Shown here in pieces: positions 46,871 through 56,077 of a stretch of 64,000 bases of DNA. Each line of letters starts with the position of its first letter. Within the stretch, counting starts at the first letter, position 1. A program made the translations under genes and the position numbers. Source of the stretch: Rhodoplanes serenus (lineage in GTDB: Bacteria; Pseudomonadota; Alphaproteobacteria; Rhizobiales; Xanthobacteraceae); assembly GCA_009720755.1 (NCBI GenBank), contig WNKV01000019.1, positions 1 through 64,000 of the forward strand. The letters run 5' to 3'. The notes under the pieces are model-generated. The model worked only from the letters and a program-made list of their open reading frames with translations. It did no database searches and was not told the DNA's origin.

Positions 46871-48586
46871 ATGGACGAGCGGGTGGCGGAGGACTATGGG
46901 CGAAGCTGGTACGCCGCGACGGCGATCGCGGCACCGGAGCGGCCACCGCTCGGCTTCGACGTCGACGCCGACGTGTGCGTGATCGGGGGCGGGCTCGCCG
47001 GGCTCACCACGGCGTTCGAGATCGCCCGGCTCGGCTGGTCGGTGGTGCTGCTGGAAGCGCGGCGCGTGGCCTGGAACGCCTCGGGCCGCAACGCCGGCTT
47101 CGTGCTGCCGGGCTTCGCCTGCGATCCCGCCGTGATGATCGAGCGGGTGGGGGCCGTGCAGGCACGGCGCCTGTGGTCGCTGTCGGAGGCCGGGGCCGCC
47201 TATGTGCGCACCGTCATCCGCGAGAACGCACTGGCCGGTGTCGAGCCGCGGCGGGGCTGGCTCGACGTGTCGAAGACCGACGATCTCGCCGAGATGCAGG
47301 AGGACTTGAACATCCTGGTCGGCGAGCTCGGCGCCGCGGTCGAGGGCTGGTCGGCCGACCAGGTGCGCGAGGTGCTGCGCAGCGACGCCTACTTCCATGC
47401 GCTGCACTTCCCCGACGCCTTCCACATCCATCCTCTCAATTATGCCCTCGGTCTCGCGGCCGCCGCCGAAGCGGCGGGCGTGCGCATCTTCGAGGGAACG
47501 CCGGCCTGCGAGATCGACCCGGCCGGTGTCCGCAAGCGGGTCACCACGCCGGCCGCCAAGGTGCGGGCCGGCCATGTCGTGCTCGCCGGCAACGTCCAGC
47601 TCGGCGCGCTGATGCCGACGCTCGCCGCCACCGTCATGCCGCTGACGAGCTACATCGGCGTGACGGCGCCGCTCGGCGAGCGTCTGGGCGAGGCGATCGG
47701 CTATGCGGGCGCGGTTAGCGATTCGCGCTACGCCAACCACCATTACCGCGTCGTCGACGGCGACCGGCTCTTGTGGTGCGGGGAGGGGACCTGCTTCCCG
47801 GGCGATCCCCGCAAGGTGGTCGACCGCTTCGGCGCCGCCATCGCGGCGGTGTTTCCGCAGCTCGGGCCGGTGGAGTTCACCCACGCCTGGGCCGGCACCA
47901 TGGGCTTCGCGATCCATCGGATGCCGCAGATCGGCGAGATCTCGCCGGGCCTGTGGGTGGCCGGCGCGTTCGGCGGCCACGGGCTCAACACCACGGCGAT
48001 CGCCGGCAACCTGATCGCGCGGGCGATCGTCGAGAACGACGACACCTGGCGGGCGTTCGAGCCGTGGGACCTGGTGTGGGCCGGCGGGCTCGCCGGCCGG
48101 CTGGTGCAGGAGGCGCGGATGCGGGTGCGCAACCGCCGCGAGGCGGTCGAGGCGCGCTTTGCCCGCCGCCGCGATCAGAAGCGCCGCGCCGCCGCGCTGC
48201 CGCTCTATCGGCGCGGCGAGGACGGCGCCGATGCGCCGCCGCCACCGGCCTGGAACGAGGCGCGCGCCGTGACGGGGGGCGGGGCCGAGCGGTCGATCTC
48301 CGGCCCGGCGGCCGAGCACGATCCGCGTCCGCCGGCGTCGGCCGGCTATGGCGGGCGGACCTATGCGGACCCCTCGTTCGGGGCCGTGGCTGTGCCGGAG
48401 CCGCCGAATGCGCTCGACTGGCGGCGCGCCAAGGCCGCCGAGCCGGGCGGCGCGGCGGCACCGGCATCGCGGCTTGTCGACGAGCGGCTTGTCGACGAGC
48501 GGCCCGCCGACGAGCCTCCCATCGACGCGCGGCCCGCCCGGCCGCGCGGGGTGGACGGACGCCACGGCCGCGCCGGCGGTCGCTGA
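46871..48586 (+). CDS. FAD-dependent amino-acid/amine oxidoreductase with long disordered tail
   Basis: A 571-residue flavoprotein. Residues 1-435 are a DAO-type oxidase resembling PuuB (gamma-glutamylputrescine oxidase): DVCVIGGGLAGLTTAFEIAR (35-54), GRNAGFVLPGF, and C-terminal AGAFGGHGLNTTAIAGNLIA. The remaining 135 residues are Pro/Ala/Arg-rich and unusual for the family. They include five-residue repeats RLVDE-RLVDE-RPADE encoded by a 15-bp tandem repeat at 48470-48514. GAGAGG lies 4 nt before ATG 46871. The substrate, an amine or N-methyl amino acid, is not known. Confidence 0.8.
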   Translation: MDERVAEDYGRSWYAATAIAAPERPPLGFDVDADVCVIGGGLAGLTTAFEIARLGWSVVLLEARRVAWNASGRNAGFVLPGFACDPAVMIERVGAVQARRLWSLSEAGAAYVRTVIRENALAGVEPRRGWLDVSKTDDLAEMQEDLNILVGELGAAVEGWSADQVREVLRSDAYFHALHFPDAFHIHPLNYALGLAAAAEAAGVRIFEGTPACEIDPAGVRKRVTTPAAKVRAGHVVLAGNVQLGALMPTLAATVMPLTSYIGVTAPLGERLGEAIGYAGAVSDSRYANHHYRVVDGDRLLWCGEGTCFPGDPRKVVDRFGAAIAAVFPQLGPVEFTHAWAGTMGFAIHRMPQIGEISPGLWVAGAFGGHGLNTTAIAGNLIARAIVENDDTWRAFEPWDLVWAGGLAGRLVQEARMRVRNRREAVEARFARRRDQKRRAAALPLYRRGEDGADAPPPPAWNEARAVTGGGAERSISGPAAEHDPRPPASAGYGGRTYADPSFGAVAVPEPPNALDWRRAKAAEPGGAAAPASRLVDERLVDERPADEPPIDARPARPRGVDGRHGRAGGR

Positions 48587-48703
48587 GAGCGGAACCCGAT
48601 CCAACTTCTTCCCGCTCATGCGCGACGTCGACCTGCGTGACGCGATGCCGGGCCGGGACCTCGCCGCCGAGATCCCGCCCTGCGGGCGAGGGTGCGCAGC
48701 GCC

Positions 48704-49024
48704 TCAGCGCGGGCCGGCGATGATCACCACCGCACCGGCGAGGCAGAGGGCGGCACCGAGAAGATCGAAGCGGTCGGGCCGGACCCCTTCGACCGACCAC
48801 AGCCAGGCCAGCGACGCGACGATGTAGACGCCCCCATAGGCCGCATAGGCGCGCCCCGCCGCCGCGCTCTCGACCAGCGTCAGCAGCCAGGCGAACAGCA
48901 TCAGCGACAGGATGCCGGGCACGAGCCACCAGGCCGGCTTGTCGAGGCGAAGCCAGGCCCAGAAGGCGAAGCAGCCGGCGATCTCGGCGATCGCCGCGGC
49001 CATGTAGGCGAGAGGGGTGCGCAC
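48704..49024 (-). CDS. YnfA family (UPF0060) small membrane protein
   Basis: A complete 106-residue protein with four transmembrane helices and the family pattern [14 protein letters not shown] near the start and [15 protein letters not shown] in helix three. It begins with GTG. The family resembles small multidrug resistance transporters; the transported compound is unsettled. It is a single gene. Confidence 0.92.
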   Translation of the reverse strand: MRTPLAYMAAAIAEIAGCFAFWAWLRLDKPAWWLVPGILSLMLFAWLLTLVESAAAGRAYAAYGGVYIVASLAWLWSVEGVRPDRFDLLGAALCLAGAVVIIAGPR

Positions 49025-49210
49025 GCAGCTCGTTCCATCGACGATGTGGCTGCGACGGCATCACGTCACCGCCGAACGACACCCCGCGCCCGTCTCGTCG
49101 ACGGGCCGGCCGGCACCGTACCGTCCACCCTCGCCGAGGGACACCCCCCGGCGTCTCTCGATCGATCCGGACATGACACGGCCGGCCCGCGGCGCCGGCG
49201 CGGCCGGCGC

Positions 49211-50053
49211 TCAGATGTCTCGTGCCGCGTTCCGCTCGTCGAACTCCGTGGCCGCCGCCTCCAGGGTCGTGAACACCGCGCCCATGTCCTTCAGGGCCAG
49301 AATCAGCTTTTCGAGAAAGATCATGCGGTGTCCCCGGCCGATCACGTAGGGGTGGAACGTGAAGGTGAGCACGCCCCACTCCTCCGTCTCGTGCATGTAG
49401 CGAAAGTCGTCCACCCAGTTGCCGAGCACCGCACTCGCAGGCATCAGTCCCGGCATCAGCTGGGTCGGCATGCGCAAGAACTCGAAATGCGGAAAGTCGT
49501 CGAGATTCCAGCTCACCGGCATCTCGATGAGGCGGGTCTGCTTGCCGAAGAGCAGCGGCCCCTCCGGCTGGAGCTTGTCGCCGATCCGGACCCGGTACGG
49601 ATGGCAGTCATGTCCCATCATGCTGCTCTCGTAGACGTAGCCGTGCTTCAGCAGGAGCTCGGCGGTGACCGGGCTCAGGTCGAAGGACGGGGATCTGTAG
49701 CCCCGGGGCTGCCGGCCGCTCAGCCGCGCGATGGCGTCACCGGCGCGCAGCAGACCTCTCTCCTCGTCCTCGGCACTGAGATTCGCGGGCGGCACATGCG
49801 TCCAGCCGTGATTGCCGATTTCGTGCCCGGCCTCGTGCACCGCCTTGCAGATCTCCGGATAGGTCTCCATCACGATGCCCGGGATGAAGAAGGTGGAGGT
49901 GATGCCGTGCTTCGCGAGCAAGGGGAGAATGCGCGACACCGCGACCGCGCCGAACTCGCCGCGCGACACCGGGGTCGGTGTCGTCAGCCCGCGCGCCGTG
50001 AGCCCGGACCACGCATCGAAATCGAATGTGAGACAGGCGATGTGACGTGGCAT
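49211..50053 (-). CDS. Polysaccharide deacetylase family (NodB/PuuE-like) hydrolase
   Basis: A 280-residue metal-dependent carbohydrate-esterase-4 fold: TFDFDAW (catalytic/metal Asp), HEIGNHGWTHV (metal His pair) and RSPSFD. There is no signal peptide, and the sequence is closer to cytoplasmic PuuE/PgdA-type amide hydrolases than to secreted chitin deacetylases. GAGGAG precedes the ATG. It is the last gene of a three-gene unit with an MHS transporter and an M20 peptidase (gaps 10 and 4 nt). It may hydrolyse an amide or cyclic amide imported by the transporter. Confidence 0.85.
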   Translation of the reverse strand: MPRHIACLTFDFDAWSGLTARGLTTPTPVSRGEFGAVAVSRILPLLAKHGITSTFFIPGIVMETYPEICKAVHEAGHEIGNHGWTHVPPANLSAEDEERGLLRAGDAIARLSGRQPRGYRSPSFDLSPVTAELLLKHGYVYESSMMGHDCHPYRVRIGDKLQPEGPLLFGKQTRLIEMPVSWNLDDFPHFEFLRMPTQLMPGLMPASAVLGNWVDDFRYMHETEEWGVLTFTFHPYVIGRGHRMIFLEKLILALKDMGAVFTTLEAAATEFDERNAARDI

Positions 50054-50063
50054 GAGGATCTCC

Positions 50064-51332
50064 TCACTTCAGCTTCTCGAATGCCGTCTCGCGCAGCGAC
50101 CAAGCCGCCGCCAACGACACGATGGCGGCCCCGATCAGGTAGAAGGTCGGTGCGATCGGGGTGCCGGTGACCTTGATGAGCCAGGTCGAGATGTAGGGTG
50201 CGAACCCGCCGAAGATGGCGACCGCGAGACTGTAGGCCGTCGACATCCAGGTCGCCCGACCCGCCGTCTGGAAGATCTCGACCAGCGCTGCGGGCCCGGG
50301 ACCCGAGAACGCCGCCAGCATGACGGCGAGCACGAGCTGCACGGCGACCACGGCGGCCAGCGACTTCGCCGTCAGCATCAGCGTGAACAGCGGATAGACC
50401 AGCACCAGGAAGGCGACGACGGAGCCGATCAGGACCGGCTTGCGGCCGACACGGTCGGACAGATGCCCCATCAGCGGGATCACCAGGGCGAAGCACAGCA
50501 GCCCGAGGGTGTTCGACCACAGCGCCTCCGTCTTGCTCAGGCCCACCTGCCGCTCGGTGAATGTCGGCATGTAGGTGAGCACGATGTAGAAGCCGACCGT
50601 CCAGATGATCGTCAGCGCGAACGCCTTGACGGCGAGACGGGTGGTGCTCTCCGGCGCCTTCGCGGCGTGGGCGTGCTCCTCGCGGAAGATCGGCGTCTCG
50701 TCGACGTTGTTGCGGAGGTACATGCCGATCGGCAGCAGGACGCCGCCGATGATGAACGGAATCCGCCAGCCGAACGATCCCATCTGCTCGGCCGAGAGAA
50801 TGGTCGAGAGCAGCGCGGCGGTGCCGGAGCCGAGGAGCAGGCCCAGTCCGACGCTGACCTGTTGCAGGCTGCCGAAGAAGCCGCGGCGCTCCTGCGGAGC
50901 CCACTCGACGATGAAGGCGGCGGAGCTGCCCCATTCGCCGCCGGCCGAGAACCCCTGCAACAGTCGCAGAACGACCAGACAGGTGGGGGCCCAAATGCCG
51001 ATGGCGGCGTAGGTCGGAAGCAGCCCGATGGCCACCGTCGACACCGCCATCATGAACAGCGTCGTGATGAGTGCCGACTTGCGGCCCACCACGTCTCCCA
51101 TGCGGCCGATCAGGATTCCGCCGAGGGGGCGGGCGACAAATCCGATGCCGAAGGTCGCGAAAGCGGCGAGGAGGCCGGTGGTCTCGTCCTCCGAAGGAAA
51201 GAAGTTGCGCGCAATGATCGTCGCCAGGAATCCGTAGATGGCATAGTCGTACCACTCGACGATCGTGCCCCAGATGCCGCCGGCGAGGGCGCGGTTTCTC
51301 GTCCTGTCATCGATGGCGATCGTACCGGACAT
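50064..51332 (-). CDS. MFS transporter, metabolite:H+ symporter (MHS) subfamily
   Basis: A 422-residue twelve-helix transporter. TIVEWYDYAIYGFLATIIAR at the start and GRMGDVVGRKSALI in the loop between helices 2 and 3 are diagnostic of the MHS branch (ShiA, ProP, KgtP, CitA types), which import organic acids and zwitterions. It lies between the M20 peptidase and NodB-type hydrolase genes of one operon and should import their substrate. Confidence 0.92.
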   Translation of the reverse strand: MSGTIAIDDRTRNRALAGGIWGTIVEWYDYAIYGFLATIIARNFFPSEDETTGLLAAFATFGIGFVARPLGGILIGRMGDVVGRKSALITTLFMMAVSTVAIGLLPTYAAIGIWAPTCLVVLRLLQGFSAGGEWGSSAAFIVEWAPQERRGFFGSLQQVSVGLGLLLGSGTAALLSTILSAEQMGSFGWRIPFIIGGVLLPIGMYLRNNVDETPIFREEHAHAAKAPESTTRLAVKAFALTIIWTVGFYIVLTYMPTFTERQVGLSKTEALWSNTLGLLCFALVIPLMGHLSDRVGRKPVLIGSVVAFLVLVYPLFTLMLTAKSLAAVVAVQLVLAVMLAAFSGPGPAALVEIFQTAGRATWMSTAYSLAVAIFGGFAPYISTWLIKVTGTPIAPTFYLIGAAIVSLAAAWSLRETAFEKLK

Positions 51333-51336
51333 GTCG

Positions 51337-52506
51337 TCACTCCCACGGGCTGCTGTGTGAACCGGCGAGTACGCGGCAAATCGTCAGTGCGAGGATCTTG
51401 GCGCGCGGAATGATGGTATCGACGTGGACGAACTCGTCGGGCGTATGGGAGCCGTCACCGACAGCGCCGACGCCGCACAGGGTGGGGACACCGCGCGCGC
51501 TCGTGAACCCGGAATCGGCGCACGAGCCGGTGAACTCACCATCGAGCGCGACGCCCAGATCGCGGGCGGTCGTGCGGTAGAGATCGAACAGCGCGAGCGA
51601 TCGCTCGGTGGCGACCATCGGCAGGAATTCGCCTTTGAGGTGGAGCGCCGCCGAGACTCCTTCGATCTCGCGCTCCGCCACCACGGCGTCGATATGGGCG
51701 ATCGCGGCATCCCGAGCGGCCGGACTGGCGAATCGAAGGTCGATCTCGCAGGCGGCGCGCGGCGCGACGGTGTTCACCGTCTGGCCGCCGCGCACCAGGC
51801 CGACATTCAGCGTGGTGCCGGTTCGCCTGTCCGTCGCCTGCGACAGGCGCACGATCTTCGCCGCCATGGCGTGGATCGCCGACGCGCCGTCGAAGAAGTT
51901 CACGCCCGCATGGGCCGCCTTGCCTTCGAGCTCGAGCAGCATGAAGCGCCCGCCCTTGCGGGATGTGACCACGTTGCCGTTGGCGCGCGCCGGCTCCGCG
52001 TTGAAGACCACCCGGGCGCCGTCCGCGAGCTCCTCGATGATCGGCCGGGAGAACGGGGAAGCCAGCTCCTCGTCCCCGGTGGTCAGGGACCAGAGCGGCG
52101 GGGGTGAGGAGCAGCAGGATCGGAAGGCGGCCATCACCAGGGCGATCGACGCCAGGCCCGCCTTCATGTCGTTGACGCCGGGGCCGGTCGCCTTGCCGCC
52201 CGCGATGCGGAACGGCCGCCGCCCGGCCTCGCCGGGAGGGAAGACGGTGTCGCGATGGCCCATCAGCAGCACCGGGCGAGCCTCGGTCCCCAGCCGGGCA
52301 ATCAGCGCATCCCCGTAGGTGTCGCTTCGCCGAGACTGGATCGCGATGCCATGCGACTGGTAGAATGCCGTCAGGACATCCCCGGCGCGGTCGACGCCGC
52401 CCTTGTCGGCCGAGAACGAGTCGATGTTCACGAGCCGTTCGAGCAGATCCAGCAGTCCCGGACCGCTGGCCTCGAGATAGCTCAGGATCGCCTGCTCATC
52501 GAGCAC
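51337..52506 (-). CDS. M20 family metallopeptidase (carboxypeptidase G2/ArgE-like)
   Basis: A 389-residue di-zinc aminoacylase/carboxypeptidase. Metal and catalytic residues are visible: MGHRDTV (His, Asp), GVNDMKAG (bridging Asp), TTGDEELASP (Glu-Glu), NAEPA (Glu) and GSHTPDEFV (His). It has a central dimerisation domain and no signal peptide. It starts with GTG. It is the first gene of the three-gene unit divergent from the IclR regulator, and probably removes an acyl or amino-acid group from the imported compound. Confidence 0.9.
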   Translation of the reverse strand: MLDEQAILSYLEASGPGLLDLLERLVNIDSFSADKGGVDRAGDVLTAFYQSHGIAIQSRRSDTYGDALIARLGTEARPVLLMGHRDTVFPPGEAGRRPFRIAGGKATGPGVNDMKAGLASIALVMAAFRSCCSSPPPLWSLTTGDEELASPFSRPIIEELADGARVVFNAEPARANGNVVTSRKGGRFMLLELEGKAAHAGVNFFDGASAIHAMAAKIVRLSQATDRRTGTTLNVGLVRGGQTVNTVAPRAACEIDLRFASPAARDAAIAHIDAVVAEREIEGVSAALHLKGEFLPMVATERSLALFDLYRTTARDLGVALDGEFTGSCADSGFTSARGVPTLCGVGAVGDGSHTPDEFVHVDTIIPRAKILALTICRVLAGSHSSPWE

Positions 52507-52576
52507 TGCCGCCTGCCTTTCGTGTGACGCGGAGCAGGGGCGACGTTAAGCCAGGCGAACCGGGCGCGTCCCCAGG

Positions 52577-52597
52577 CCGTATCGGGCTGCGATACGG
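52577..52597. promoter_or_regulatory. Probable IclR operator
   Basis: The perfect inverted repeat CCGTATC-N7-GATACGG lies 20 bp before the regulator's ATG in the 110-bp gap between the divergent regulator and M20 genes. Position and symmetry fit autoregulation and control of the operon. Confidence 0.6.
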
Positions 52598-52616
52598 AAC
52601 ACGCAGTGGCGACCCC

Positions 52617-53420
52617 ATGACCGATGTGGCCCCGCCGGACAGACAGACGCTCGCGATCCGGTCGGCGGAGCGCACGCTGCTGGTGCTGGAGGTCATCTCG
52701 CGGAACAGGCGGCGAACGAGCCTGGCGGGGATTGCGCGGGACACGGGGCTCGACAAGTCTGCCGTGCAGCGGTGCGCCGCCACGCTCGTCAGCGCGGGCT
52801 ATCTGCGGCAGACCGCCGACCACAAGCTCGAGCTGACGCCGAAATGCCTGGAGCTCGGCTACAACTTCCTGATCTCGAATGCCTTGATGGAGCGGGCCTA
52901 TCGCGTCCTGATGCGGCTGCGGCGCGAGGTCGGCGAGCGGATCAATCTCAGCTTGTTCGCCGGCAGCTATCTGGTCTACGCCATGCGCCTGACCGGCAAG
53001 GGCGAATGGGAGCTGCCGATGTCGCTCGTCGGTCGGCGTATGCCGACCTATTGCACGGCGGGCGGGCGCGCCATGCTGTCCAAGCTCTCCGACGACGAGG
53101 TGCTCCGGGTGCTGGAGACATCGACCCTCCATCGCCGGACCCCGATGACACTGACCTCTCCCGCACTTATCCTCGACGCCGTGCGCACGGCGCGCGCCGA
53201 TGGCTATGCCGTCGTGTCCGGCGAGGCGGTCGCGCGCGAGATCGCCATCGCGGCGGCCGTGACGGACTCCCACGGCAAGCCGATCGCCGCCGTCCACGTC
53301 TCCTCGGAGCTGTCGCGGTGGGACAAGGCCGCGTTCGCCGATCACTTTGCCGAGCCCATCGTGTCGGCGGCGGGACGGCTGAGCTTCGATGCGGTCCCCG
53401 TCGACCATGCACGATCGTGA
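52617..53420 (+). CDS. IclR family transcriptional regulator
   Basis: A 267-residue regulator with an N-terminal winged helix (about 15-75, SLAGIARDTGLDKSAVQRCA) and the IclR effector domain (LMRLRREVGERINLSLFAGS, YCTAGGRAMLS, DGYAVVSGEAVAREIAIAAA). The ATG at 52617 begins the family-typical N-terminus. It is divergent from the M20/MHS/NodB-type unit, which it most likely controls in response to the pathway's substrate. Confidence 0.92.
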   Translation: MTDVAPPDRQTLAIRSAERTLLVLEVISRNRRRTSLAGIARDTGLDKSAVQRCAATLVSAGYLRQTADHKLELTPKCLELGYNFLISNALMERAYRVLMRLRREVGERINLSLFAGSYLVYAMRLTGKGEWELPMSLVGRRMPTYCTAGGRAMLSKLSDDEVLRVLETSTLHRRTPMTLTSPALILDAVRTARADGYAVVSGEAVAREIAIAAAVTDSHGKPIAAVHVSSELSRWDKAAFADHFAEPIVSAAGRLSFDAVPVDHARS

Positions 53421-53537
53421 ATGCCGGCGGAGCGTCCGCGGCGATCGGTCCAAGGCCGGGACTCGTGGCCACTGGACGAGCAGGTCGATGACGGGCATGG
53501 GCGAGCGGTCGTCCACGGCCGCTTTCGGAGTTCCGCC

Positions 53538-54221
53538 ATGACCGTCCCCGCTGCGTCCCTCTCGATCAGCATCGATCCGGCCGTGAGGGCGGCCTGTCCG
53601 GGGCTCGCGCTCGGCATCGTCACCGCCGACGTGGTGAACGGCATCGACGACGTCGCCCTCGGGGCGGAGCTCGATGCCTGTGCGGCCGCCGTCCGCGCCG
53701 CCCTCACGATCGAGGGCATCGCGACGCTGCCGGCCGTGCTGGCGCTGCGCCGCGCCTACCGGGCCTTCGGCAAGGACCCGGCCCGCTATCGCGGCTCGCA
53801 GGAGGCGCTGCTGCGCCGCATCCTCAAGGGGCTCGCGCTCTATCGCATCAACACGGTGGTGGACATCAACAACCTGGTGTCGATCGAGAGCCGGCAGTCG
53901 CTCGGCGTCTACGATCGCGACCGCATCGACGGGGACGCCGTGGTGATGCGGGTGGCGGTGGCCGGCGAGACCTACAAGGGGATCGGCAAGGACGTGCTGA
54001 ATCTGGAGGGGCTGCCCGTCTATGTCGATGCGGCCGGGCCGTTCGGCAGCCCGACGAGCGATTCCGAGCGCGCCATGGTGACGGCGGCGACCCGCCGCAT
54101 CCTGCTGGTCGTCACCGCGTTCGGCGGTGCCGACGGGCTGCCGGCGACGCTCGACCGCGTCGCCGGTCTGCTGCGGCGGTATGCGCAGGCGCAGCTGATC
54201 GAGACCGCGATCGTCGCCTGA
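53538..54221 (+). CDS. B3/B4 domain-containing protein (PheT-like domain)
   Basis: A 227-residue protein consisting of the B3/B4 fold found in the beta subunit of phenylalanyl-tRNA synthetase (FGKDPARYRGSQEALLRRIL, YRINTVVDINNLVSIESRQS, DSERAMVTAATRRILLVV). Free-standing members may edit mischarged tRNA or bind another ligand; the role is not established. CGGAG lies 7 nt before the ATG. Confidence 0.88.
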   Translation: MTVPAASLSISIDPAVRAACPGLALGIVTADVVNGIDDVALGAELDACAAAVRAALTIEGIATLPAVLALRRAYRAFGKDPARYRGSQEALLRRILKGLALYRINTVVDINNLVSIESRQSLGVYDRDRIDGDAVVMRVAVAGETYKGIGKDVLNLEGLPVYVDAAGPFGSPTSDSERAMVTAATRRILLVVTAFGGADGLPATLDRVAGLLRRYAQAQLIETAIVA

Positions 54222-54271
54222 CGCTGGGGGCGCCCGTGGGCACCCGGTCGAAGTCGTGCTACGCTCCGGCC

Positions 54272-54832
54272 ATGACGGTCGTGCAGCGGCAGAAGATGCG
54301 GGTCGCCGATTTCCTCGCCTGGGCGGAAGGCCGCGAGGGAAAATGGGAGCTGCTGGACGGGGCGGTGGTCGGCATGGCGTCGGAACGCCTGGGCCACGGA
54401 ACAACGATCTACCGGGTCGTCGGCGCACTCGACCGCGCGATCGCAGCAGGCTGCGGATCGTGTCATGTCGTTCCCGACAGCGTCGTCGTCCGCATCGACG
54501 AGCACACGACGTTTCAGCCGGATGCTCTCGTGTATTGCGGCGCCCGTCTTCCCGACGACACCCTGGTGGTGGAGGCTCCGGTCGTCGTCGTCGAGGTGCT
54601 GTCGCCCGGCACGGCGATCCGGGATCTTCGCGACAAGCTCCTTGGCTACTTCCGTGTCCCGTCCATCCATCACTATCTCATCGTCGATACCGAGCGCCGG
54701 ATCGTCATCCACCACCGTCGCGGCGACGGCGACCTGATCGAGACGCGCCTGTCGGCGGGCGGACCGCTGGCGCTGGAGCCGCCCGGGCTGACGGTCGCGA
54801 TCGAGGACTTTCTCGGGCCGCCGGCGGAGTAG
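54272..54832 (+). CDS. Uma2 family (DUF820) PD-(D/E)xK nuclease-like protein
   Basis: A 186-residue restriction-nuclease-fold protein. The core FQPDALVY (Asp), VVVVEVLSPGTAIRDLRDKL (Glu and downstream Lys) and YLIVDTERR matches the family. ATG 54272 is chosen; the open frame extends to GTG 54236. These proteins are scattered among bacteria, often expanded or horizontally moved, and their biological target is unknown. Confidence 0.88.
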   Translation: MTVVQRQKMRVADFLAWAEGREGKWELLDGAVVGMASERLGHGTTIYRVVGALDRAIAAGCGSCHVVPDSVVVRIDEHTTFQPDALVYCGARLPDDTLVVEAPVVVVEVLSPGTAIRDLRDKLLGYFRVPSIHHYLIVDTERRIVIHHRRGDGDLIETRLSAGGPLALEPPGLTVAIEDFLGPPAE

Positions 54833-54928
54833 TCGCGACCACACCGTGTCGGCTGCGATGCCGCCGATGGCCGTCAGGCAGGTGGCGATCAGCACGGTTT
54901 CGAGCATGCGCCGATCTCGACCGTGCTC

Positions 54929-55774
54929 CTACCGCCCCTCCCGCCGCGCCATGAAGGCGAGGCGCTCGAACAGGTGCACGTCCTGCTCGTTCTTGAGCAG
55001 CGCCCCGTGCAGCGGCGGGATCAGCCGCTTGGGGTCGCGCTCGCGCAGCGTCTCCGGCGCGATGTCCTCGACCATCAAGAGCTTCAGCCAGTCGAGCAGC
55101 TCCGAGGTGGACGGCTTCTTCTTCATCCCCGGCACGTCGCGGATCTCGTAGAACAGCCGCAACGCCTCCGACACCAGCCGCGGCTTGATGCCCGGGAAGT
55201 GCACGTCGACGATGGCCCGCATGGTGTCGGCATCCGGGAAGCGGATGTAGTGGAAGAAGCAGCGGCGCAGGAAGGCGTCCGGCAGCTCCTTCTCGTTGTT
55301 GGAGGTGATCACCACGATGGGCCGGCGGCGCGCCCGCACGGTCTCGCCGGTCTCGTAGACGTAGAACTCCATGCGGTCGAGCTCTTGCAGGAGGTCGTTG
55401 GGGAACTCGATGTCGGCCTTGTCGATCTCGTCGATCAGCAGCACCGGCCGCTCGTCGGCGACGAACGCCTCCCACAGCTTGCCGCGCTTGATGTAGTTGC
55501 GGATGTCCTTGACCCGCTCGTCGCCGAGCTGGCTGTCGCGCAGGCGCGACACCGCGTCGTACTCGTACAGCCCCTGCAACGCCTTGGTGGTCGACTTGAC
55601 GTGCCATTCGATCAGCGGCGCGCCCACCGCCTTGGCGACCTCGACGGCCAGCACCGTCTTGCCGGTACCCGGCTCGCCCTTCACCAGCAGCGGGCGTTCG
55701 AGCGCGATCGCCGCGTTGACGGCGACCTTGAGATCGTCGGTGGCCACATAGCCGCTGGTGCCTTCGAAGCGCAT
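54929..55774 (-). CDS. MoxR family AAA+ ATPase
   Basis: A 281-residue ATPase with Walker A GEPGTGKT (33-40), Walker B VLLIDEIDKA (111-120), sensor 1 ITSNNEKELPDAFLRRC and a C-terminal lid. It matches the CoxD-like branch that works with CoxE-like VWA proteins in complex maturation. The obvious partner gene is at 10732-11907 rather than adjacent. It has no near neighbour on its strand. Confidence 0.92.
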   Translation of the reverse strand: MRFEGTSGYVATDDLKVAVNAAIALERPLLVKGEPGTGKTVLAVEVAKAVGAPLIEWHVKSTTKALQGLYEYDAVSRLRDSQLGDERVKDIRNYIKRGKLWEAFVADERPVLLIDEIDKADIEFPNDLLQELDRMEFYVYETGETVRARRRPIVVITSNNEKELPDAFLRRCFFHYIRFPDADTMRAIVDVHFPGIKPRLVSEALRLFYEIRDVPGMKKKPSTSELLDWLKLLMVEDIAPETLRERDPKRLIPPLHGALLKNEQDVHLFERLAFMARREGR

Positions 55775-56077
55775 GGAAACCCTCGTGTCCGAAATCCCTC
55801 GACAGTAGGGCGCCGGTTGCGGCGCGGCAAGCGAACGCGGCGCCGCTCCCCCTCCGTCTGCCGCCCGCCGCCCCGTTCTCCGCCGGGGCGGCCCGGAATC
55901 TTTTGCCGCGCCGGGCGCAATTTGCCCGGGCCGGGTCGCGGCGAGCCCCTGTCCGATTCACCCATGCACCTGAAATCACGAGCCTTCGCGATTCGGCACG
56001 GGGCTTGCTGAGACGCCTCCGAGGTGCGGCGCGCACGAGTCCCGCGTGAAAGCCGCTCGGCCGAGTGGAGACGACCC
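55775..56077. other. Flagellar promoter region
   Basis: This 303-bp gap between the divergent MoxR and flgE genes holds a sigma-54 promoter close to flgE and GC-rich sequence elsewhere. No gene is supported. Confidence 0.5.
55994..56009 (+). promoter_or_regulatory. Sigma-54 promoter of the flagellar hook operon
   Basis: CGGCACGGGGCTTGCT matches TGGCACG-N4-TTGCW at all but the first position, with the required GG-N10-GC spacing (-24/-12). Transcription would start near 56020, about 58 nt before the flgE ATG. Sigma-54 control of hook genes is known in several alphaproteobacteria. Confidence 0.75.
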
